Shown here in pieces: positions 40,947 to 46,177 of a stretch of 46,177 nucleotides of DNA. Position numbers and translations under genes: made by a program. Below the pieces are notes generated by a model, which was not told where the DNA came from, searched no databases, and saw nothing but the letters and a program-made list of their open reading frames with translations. The stretch's first letter is position 1; each line of letters begins with the position of its first letter. The stretch is taken from NCBI GenBank assembly GCA_024699325.1, contig JAILPS010000022.1:1-46177 (forward strand), read 5' to 3'. Origin of the DNA: Lachnospiraceae bacterium. Its GTDB lineage: Bacteria > Bacillota > Clostridia > Lachnospirales > Lachnospiraceae.

Positions 40947-41621
40947 ATGGCTATTATAGAAAACGACTGGCTGCCGGCGCTTAGTTCGGAGTTTAAGAAA
41001 CAGTATTACAGGGATTTGTTTAGCTTCGTCAATGAGGAGTACAGGACTAACACATGTTTTCCGCCTCCAGACGACATATTTAACGCTCTGCATCTCACAC
41101 CCCTTAAGGATGTGAAGGTGCTCATATTGGGGCAGGACCCCTACCACAACTTCCACCAGGCCCACGGGCTATGTTTTTCCGTGCTGCCGGGGGAGGAGGC
41201 TCCGCCGTCGCTGGCAAATATTTATAAGGAGCTTCACGACGAGCTTGGCTGCTACATTCCAAACAACGGCTACCTGGTCAAGTGGGCCGAGCAGGGCGTG
41301 CTCCTGCTAAACACCGTGCTTACAGTCAGGGCACATCAGGCGTTTTCCCACCAGGGACACGGCTGGGAGCAGTTTACGGACGCCATAATCAGGCATGTCA
41401 ATGAGCAGGACAGACCCATAGTCTACATGCTCTGGGGCAAACCCGCGCAGAGCAAGATTCCCATGCTCACAAACCCTAAGCATCTGATACTTAAGGCTCC
41501 CCATCCGAGCCCCCTCTCAGCGTACAGAGGATTCTTCGGATGCGGGCATTTTAAGCAGGCTAACGATTTTTTGACGGCAAACGGCGAGACGCCGATTGAC
41601 TGGCAGATAGACAATATTTAA
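40947..41621 (+). CDS. ung: Uracil-DNA glycosylase
   Basis: The 224-aa family 1 UDG removes uracil from DNA. The water-activating motif GQDPYH is in VLILGQDPYHNFHQAHGL, and the DNA-intercalation motif is HPSPLSAYRGFFGCGHF. Uracil recognition through PSLANIYKEL and LLLNTVLTVR is also clear. Length and motifs are normal. It sits 14 bp after ppk1 and 13 bp before the diguanylate cyclase gene, with AGAGG as ribosome site; the link with polyphosphate genes is co-transcription rather than a known pathway. Confidence 0.97.
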   Translation: MAIIENDWLPALSSEFKKQYYRDLFSFVNEEYRTNTCFPPPDDIFNALHLTPLKDVKVLILGQDPYHNFHQAHGLCFSVLPGEEAPPSLANIYKELHDELGCYIPNNGYLVKWAEQGVLLLNTVLTVRAHQAFSHQGHGWEQFTDAIIRHVNEQDRPIVYMLWGKPAQSKIPMLTNPKHLILKAPHPSPLSAYRGFFGCGHFKQANDFLTANGETPIDWQIDNI

Positions 41622-41634
41622 CAAAGGATACAAA

Positions 41635-43440
41635 ATGAAGAGTAACAATACGAAAAAAACAAGAAATATACGTTTACAGATTAGCGTCGGCATAAGCTTC
41701 GTTGTGGCCATCATGTTTATGATGTTTTTGTGCAAGTCGTTCGATTTTGAACCAGACAAATGCTACTACATTAAGGACTGGACAACTGTGGACGTGTACT
41801 ACGCAGATGGGACGAGCGCTTCGTTTGAAGATACCTCCTTCGGCTCAGTAGGCAGGGGAGATAAGCTGGTTTTACATGTGAATATTCCGGAATCCCTGGG
41901 CATACGTGCGGCGGAGCTGTTTATTCCAATCTACAACACCTATGTCGATGTGGACCTTCAAAAATCTGATGTGTCGGGATCCGGCGGGGGCATGGAGTTT
42001 ACCATGGTCCCTGAAGAAGGCAGTGGCACAGGCGGCGAAGGCCGTGCAGGCGATGACGGACTGGGTCTCGGCGGCGGCTACTTATATTCCGACGACACGG
42101 TCAGAGACTACGGAACGCATTACGGCAACTATATATATGAGGTGCCGCTTCCCGGCAACTACGAGGACAGGGAGCTGACCATATATCTGGAGTGCACGGT
42201 AACCCTTAACGAGGGCAATCTTGACAAGTTATGCATCATCAACGCCAACGAGGGATGGAAGCTCATTCTCAAGGGCAATGTCATGGTTTTCGCCCTGGCG
42301 CTGTCTCTGATGGTTATGTCGCTTGCGGGCATTTGCTACTTCCTGATTACGAGCATCAGGCATAGAAATGTGCATCCGGGACTTCCAATCTCACTGTTTG
42401 AGCTTCTCATATGCGCATGGTTTTTTGGAAGCATGAAGATGTTCTACCTTCTGTTTGACAGCGCGGAGTTTTGCTCCAAGGTGGAATACTATTCCCTGTA
42501 TCTGGCGCCATTGGTTCTCGTGTGGTTTATATACACGGTTGTCACTGTGCCATTTCACAAGAGATTCACCAAGGTGGCGATGCTGGCTTATTTTGCGTAC
42601 TACATGGGGGCGACAGTTTTAGAGTTCCTGCCTGTGACAGAGAACTATTCGTCTATTATTCTGAGCATGCACATCATGGCAGGAATAACCATAATCGTCA
42701 TGATGATAGCGCTGTTTTTCGGAACCAAGACGAGGGATAACCCTAATATTATAGTTTTAAAATACGGCGTCATGGCTTCCATGGCTTGCGGCGTTTTAGA
42801 GCTTGTGAGATATAATATCGCAAGATACATCACCGAAACCTCGTGGATCAGCACGGGCGGATTTAGCACTCTGGCGATCATAATCATCGCCATGTCCCTT
42901 GTAATCTACCTCATATCCTACTCAGCCCACTCCTTCACGGAGAAGGTCGAGAAGGAGCAGCTCCTTCGAATGGCTTTCACGGACACTTTGACAGGCATGC
43001 CAAACCGCGCATCCTGCTATAGAAATATTGAGAAGATGGAGGCGGATGACAGGAAGGAATACAGCATTGTGTTCATAGATTTGAATAATCTCAAGAAGGC
43101 CAACGACGGCTTCGGCCACGACATGGGCGATAAGCTCCTCATGACCACAGCCAGACACATAGTCGGAGCCTTCGAGGAGAAGGGCTTCACCGCAAGATGG
43201 GGTGGCGACGAGTTCGTGGCCTGCGTGTTTGGCAGTGCTGATGCCGCCGCACAGGCTGTGAGCGTGTTTGAGAAGCGCATGAGCGATGAGAACGCATCCG
43301 GAGAGTTTCCATTTGAGGTCAGCGCGGCCTGCGGCATCGTAAGCGTTACGGGGGATAACTACATTGCCCCTATCGAGGCCATCAGACAGGCTGACGAGAT
43401 AATGTACGAGAATAAGAAGCAAATGAAGGCTAAAAGATAG
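41635..43440 (+). CDS. Membrane-bound diguanylate cyclase (GGDEF domain)
   Basis: The 601-aa protein has one N-terminal helix (about residues 15-35), an extracellular beta-rich domain (about 36-215) with a Gly/Glu/Asp-rich loop, and about seven membrane helices (about 220-435). The cytoplasmic GGDEF domain (about 440-600) has the intact active-site motif GGDEF at 523-527. The inhibitory RxxD site that should lie five residues before it is absent (EEKG there), so product inhibition by cyclic di-GMP may be weak. It should make cyclic di-GMP in response to an outside signal bound by the periplasm-equivalent domain. No cyclic di-GMP receptor is in the window, but the pilin cluster at the other end is a plausible target. 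Confidence 0.9.
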   Translation: MKSNNTKKTRNIRLQISVGISFVVAIMFMMFLCKSFDFEPDKCYYIKDWTTVDVYYADGTSASFEDTSFGSVGRGDKLVLHVNIPESLGIRAAELFIPIYNTYVDVDLQKSDVSGSGGGMEFTMVPEEGSGTGGEGRAGDDGLGLGGGYLYSDDTVRDYGTHYGNYIYEVPLPGNYEDRELTIYLECTVTLNEGNLDKLCIINANEGWKLILKGNVMVFALALSLMVMSLAGICYFLITSIRHRNVHPGLPISLFELLICAWFFGSMKMFYLLFDSAEFCSKVEYYSLYLAPLVLVWFIYTVVTVPFHKRFTKVAMLAYFAYYMGATVLEFLPVTENYSSIILSMHIMAGITIIVMMIALFFGTKTRDNPNIIVLKYGVMASMACGVLELVRYNIARYITETSWISTGGFSTLAIIIIAMSLVIYLISYSAHSFTEKVEKEQLLRMAFTDTLTGMPNRASCYRNIEKMEADDRKEYSIVFIDLNNLKKANDGFGHDMGDKLLMTTARHIVGAFEEKGFTARWGGDEFVACVFGSADAAAQAVSVFEKRMSDENASGEFPFEVSAACGIVSVTGDNYIAPIEAIRQADEIMYENKKQMKAKR

Positions 43441-43467
43441 ATATTTCAATAATCAGGAGGTGTTATT

Positions 43468-44142
43468 ATGGCACAGTTGACAGTACTTGTTGTGGACGAC
43501 GAGGAGAGAATAAGGAAGTTGGTTAAGGACTTCCTTGTAAAGAAGGATTTCAGGGTTCTGGAGGCCGGAGACGGCGAGAGGGCAGTTGAAATGTTCTTCA
43601 ACGACAAAGACATCGACCTTATAATCCTCGACGTCATGATGCCTAAGATGGACGGCTGGGAGGTTGCCAAAACTATCAGGGAGTATTCTAAGGTTCCCAT
43701 CATCATGCTCACAGCCAGAGGCGAGGAGCGCGATGAGCTGAAGGGCTTCGATTTAGGCGTAGACGAATATATCGCCAAGCCGTTTAGCCCGAAGATTCTC
43801 GTGGCAAGAGTTGACGCTCTTCTCAGAAGAAGCAACGTCATCAAGGACGAGGTCACGGATGTGGGCGGTATCGTGCTTGACAAGAGCGCTCACGTGGTGA
43901 CAATCGACGGACAGATGATTGATTTAAGCTTCAAGGAGTTTGAGCTTCTCACATATTTTATCGAGAACCAGGGTATCGCCCTGTCCAGAGAGAAGATATT
44001 AAACAATGTCTGGAACTACGATTACTTCGGCGATGCCAGAACCATCGACACACATGTCAAGAAGCTTAGAAGCAAGATGGGCGAGAAGGGCGACTATATC
44101 AAGACCATCTGGGGCATGGGATATAAGTTTGAGGTTAATTGA
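43468..44142 (+). CDS. OmpR/PhoB-family response regulator
   Basis: The 224-aa regulator has a receiver domain (residues 1-118; acidic pair Asp10/Asp11, phospho-acceptor Asp55 in LIILDVMMPKMDGWE, conserved Lys in AKPFSPKILVARV) and a winged-helix C-terminal domain (FKEFELLTYFIENQG, GDARTIDTHVKKLRSKMG). AGGAGGTG makes a strong ribosome site. The gene overlaps the following kinase by one base (TGATG), the usual coupling of a cognate pair. Its DNA targets are not visible here. Confidence 0.95.
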   Translation: MAQLTVLVVDDEERIRKLVKDFLVKKDFRVLEAGDGERAVEMFFNDKDIDLIILDVMMPKMDGWEVAKTIREYSKVPIIMLTARGEERDELKGFDLGVDEYIAKPFSPKILVARVDALLRRSNVIKDEVTDVGGIVLDKSAHVVTIDGQMIDLSFKEFELLTYFIENQGIALSREKILNNVWNYDYFGDARTIDTHVKKLRSKMGEKGDYIKTIWGMGYKFEVN

Positions 44143-45860
44143 TGAAGGTATCTATAAGACTTAAATTCACCGCTGTTTTTGCCATTGTCCTAAGCGCGGC
44201 GATTGCTCTTTGCATATTGTTTAACGGCGTGTATCTGGAAAAGTATTATGTAAAGAATAAGGTCAATGCCATGCTTGATGCCTGCGTTGAGTTAGAGGAG
44301 GTTTTGCAGACCATAAGCAGCGAGAGCGAGGCTGCAGCGCTGCAGAGTGATGCGCAGACCGCCGAGGCGCAGACCACCGCGCAGGAGGAGACCACAGCGG
44401 CTGAGCCTGCATTTCCTATAATGGACGCATTCTCCGGGGAGTCGCTTCCCTTCGACGAATCGTTTCCTGATGGCATGAACGAGGGCGGCAGAGGACCCTG
44501 GAGCGGTGATGATAACCGCGAGGAGCGCGGACCCTACGACAACAACACAAACAGCACCACAAGCTCAGGCGATGCAAGGCTGGTGGATCTGTTTTACAGG
44601 CTCAAGGAGAATTCAAACATTACCGCCATGGTTGTCTACGACGGCGTAATCTGCACCGCCGAGGGCGTAGACCAGAGCTGGATTATAAGAATTCTCTCCG
44701 AGAGACAGAGCAAATTCGGACAGTTCAGCAACAACCAGTCGACTGTTGTGGCGTCAACCGACGACTACAGCGTCATTAAATTCTACGATTCTGTCACGGA
44801 CACCAACTATCTTGAGGGCTGGGGGAATTTAGGCGACGGCAGTTTGTTTTACATGCGAACCCCTCTGGCCAGCATTTCAGAGAGCGTTAAGATATCAAAC
44901 ACCTTCTTCCTATATATAGGAATGATTGTTTTTGCCGTGGGCATAGTCATAATGTATGTTGTCATGGGCTTCGTGACCAAGCCAATCGTCAAACTGAAGG
45001 CGCTCTCGAAGAAGATGAGCGATCTGGATTTTGAGGCGAAGTACACGGGCAGGGAAAATGATGAGCTGGGCGAGCTGGGCCAGCATCTGAATGAGATGAG
45101 CGCCAGGCTTGAGGACACCGTCGGCAAGCTTCGCGTGGCAAACTTAGAGCTCACCAACGATATCGCTGAGAAGGAGAAGCTTGAGCAGGCCAGAAACGAA
45201 TTCATAGGCAATGTCTCACACGAGCTTAAAACCCCTCTTGCGGTTATCCAGGGCTACGCCGAGGGACTTCAGGACGGCATAGCCGACGACCCGGAGAGCG
45301 CAGCATACTACTGCGAGGTAATCATTGACGAGACCCAGAAGATGAACCGCATGGTCAAGAAGCTTCTGACTCTGAACCAGTTAGAGTTTGGCAAAGAGAA
45401 GCTAGACATGACCAGGTTTGACCTGACGGCTCTTGTGGCGGGCGTCTCAGGCGCATCGGCCATACTTGCCAAGCAGAAGGGCGCAAACATTTTCTTCACG
45501 CAGAAGGACCCTGTATATGTGTGGGGCGACGAATATAAGCTCGAGGAGGTTGTGACCAACTACCTAAGCAACGCCATCAACCACGTCTCAGGCAAGATGG
45601 AGATTAACGTGGAGATCATCCAGAATGATAAGACCACCAGAGTTGAGGTTGAAAACTCCGGAAGTCACATCCCTGACGAGGACCTCGAGAAGGTATGGGA
45701 TAAGTTCTATAAGGTGGATAAGGCGCACACCAGAAGCTACGGCGGCAACGGAATTGGCTTAAGCATCGTGAAGGCGATAATGGATCTTCACGGCGGCAAA
45801 TGCGGTGTTGTCAACACCGAGGTCGGAGTCAAATTCTGGTTCGAGCTGGTTAATCCATAG
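44142..45860 (+). CDS. Sensor histidine kinase (HAMP, HisKA, HATPase)
   Basis: The 572-aa kinase has TM1 (about residues 10-30), an outer sensor region (31-250) with a long Ala/Glu/Thr/Gln and Gly/Asp/Asn-rich low-complexity stretch (about 60-145), TM2 (about 253-275), a HAMP domain (about 275-330), then HisKA with phospho-accepting His360 in FIGNVSHELKTPLAV. The ATPase domain has EEVVTNYLSNAINH (N box) and GGNGIGLSIVKAI. The start is ATG 44142, overlapping the regulator stop, rather than the in-frame TTG one codon upstream. The layout is that of a PhoR/WalK-type sensor. The signal is unknown. Confidence 0.94.
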   Translation: MKVSIRLKFTAVFAIVLSAAIALCILFNGVYLEKYYVKNKVNAMLDACVELEEVLQTISSESEAAALQSDAQTAEAQTTAQEETTAAEPAFPIMDAFSGESLPFDESFPDGMNEGGRGPWSGDDNREERGPYDNNTNSTTSSGDARLVDLFYRLKENSNITAMVVYDGVICTAEGVDQSWIIRILSERQSKFGQFSNNQSTVVASTDDYSVIKFYDSVTDTNYLEGWGNLGDGSLFYMRTPLASISESVKISNTFFLYIGMIVFAVGIVIMYVVMGFVTKPIVKLKALSKKMSDLDFEAKYTGRENDELGELGQHLNEMSARLEDTVGKLRVANLELTNDIAEKEKLEQARNEFIGNVSHELKTPLAVIQGYAEGLQDGIADDPESAAYYCEVIIDETQKMNRMVKKLLTLNQLEFGKEKLDMTRFDLTALVAGVSGASAILAKQKGANIFFTQKDPVYVWGDEYKLEEVVTNYLSNAINHVSGKMEINVEIIQNDKTTRVEVENSGSHIPDEDLEKVWDKFYKVDKAHTRSYGGNGIGLSIVKAIMDLHGGKCGVVNTEVGVKFWFELVNP

Positions 45861-45885
45861 TGTTTATAATCAAAATGTACAAAAA

Positions 45886-45925
45886 ATCGCGAAAATACTG
45901 CCCCTTTTGGAGCAGTATTTTTGCG
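45886..45925 (+). terminator. Terminator of the nine-gene operon
   Basis: AAAATACTGC (45892-45901) pairs with GCAGTATTTT (45912-45921), with a 10-nt interior containing CCC and GG, and ends in Ts. It is 31 bp after the kinase stop, with T-rich sequence on both strands. Confidence 0.8.
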
Positions 45926-45981
45926 TTCTGAAACCAGAAAACAAAAAACCAAAAAAAGAAGATTTTTTTTGAAAAAAGTTG

Positions 45982-46010
45982 TTGACAAACCTATTTTAGG
46001 GTGCTATGAT
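45982..46010 (+). promoter_or_regulatory. rrn: Promoter of a ribosomal RNA operon
   Basis: TTGACA (45982-45987) and TATGAT (46005-46010) have a 17-bp spacer. An AT-rich element TTTTTTTGAAAAAAGTTG lies directly upstream, as it does before tRNA-Leu(AAG). Confidence 0.85.
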
Positions 46011-46017
46011 ATCGACT

Positions 46018-46177
46018 GTTCGCGAGAGAAGTTGTAATAATTGTTCAAACAATTCAAACAATTTTCAGACCGAACAAAATAAGATCTTTGACAACTAAAT
46101 AGTATACTCCAACCTCGAAAATTCTTTGAAGAATTTTTAAATTTGGAACAAAACCTAGAAACAGTAATAACGGGAAA
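46018..46177 (+). other. Leader of a 16S rRNA precursor (16S gene lies beyond the window)
   Basis: The region after the promoter holds a dyad AATTGTT-CA-AACAATT (46039-46054), the boxA-like GATCTTTGACAACT (46084-46097), and a perfect 9-bp inverted repeat AAAATTCTT/AAGAATTTT (46119-46138). Text of the form TCTTTGACAACTAAA a short way before 16S is typical of Firmicutes pre-rRNA leaders. No mature 16S sequence is reached before the window ends. Confidence 0.8.

Noticed and set aside
46018-46177. Start of the mature 16S rRNA inside the window
   Set aside because: No mature 16S 5' sequence is seen before the window ends; only promoter and leader elements are present.

Overview
This window looks like a chromosomal segment of a Gram-positive anaerobe in the class Clostridia, most likely family Lachnospiraceae. 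The evidence is a tyrosine T-box ahead of tyrS, tRNAs without an encoded CCA, an AgrC/AgrA-like LytTR pair, dapL, a rubrerythrin multidomain fusion, DUF1292 next to ychF, and consensus TTGACA-17-TATAAT promoters. The genus cannot be fixed from sequence alone. I see no phage, insertion sequence or CRISPR array.

Layout. (1) 1-4468: the 3' end of a type IV pilus/pseudopilin operon, with a truncated acidic-tailed gene and four prepilin-like proteins, one unusually large (618 aa). (2) 4542-8278: a two-domain GT2 glycosyltransferase, then T-box/tyrS and tRNA-Leu(CAG). (3) 8421-12150: a SHOCT-type membrane protein with a Pro/Ala linker, a small orphan protein, tRNA-Leu(AAG) and a large lipoprotein. 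(4) 12270-17419: a surface-polysaccharide block with a second two-domain glycosyltransferase, a Wzz/BY-kinase fusion, an LCP ligase and a small membrane-anchored surface protein. (5) 17516-21274: an overlapping GH113 / VanZ / hisC cluster followed by dapL. (6) 21317-28761: a divergent, AT-richer signalling and transport locus. An AgrC/AgrA-like pair faces a secreted aromatic-rich protein of unknown function, a lipoprotein and two MacB-like fused ABC transporters. The shared 217-bp control region carries a two-turn direct repeat that fits a LytTR site. (7) 28763-33258: ychF-DUF1292, an AAA+/DUF4143 ATPase with foreign-looking codon use and its own operator-like repeats, and a four-domain flavin reductase-rubredoxin-rubrerythrin-rubredoxin protein. 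(8) 33480-45860: nine close-packed co-directional genes: folC, folP, a FolB-FolK-prephenate dehydratase-ACT fusion, a Ppx/GppA-like protein, ppk1, ung, a membrane diguanylate cyclase, and an OmpR-type response regulator with its kinase. (9) 45982-46177: a ribosomal RNA promoter and pre-16S leader; the 16S gene starts beyond the window.

The most novel-looking items are the folate/phenylalanine fusion enzyme (35531-37213), the AgrAC-linked secreted protein/lipoprotein/dual-ABC locus (21317-28761), and the two glycosyltransferases at 4542 and 12270, in which opposite halves of the same two-domain architecture have lost their motifs.
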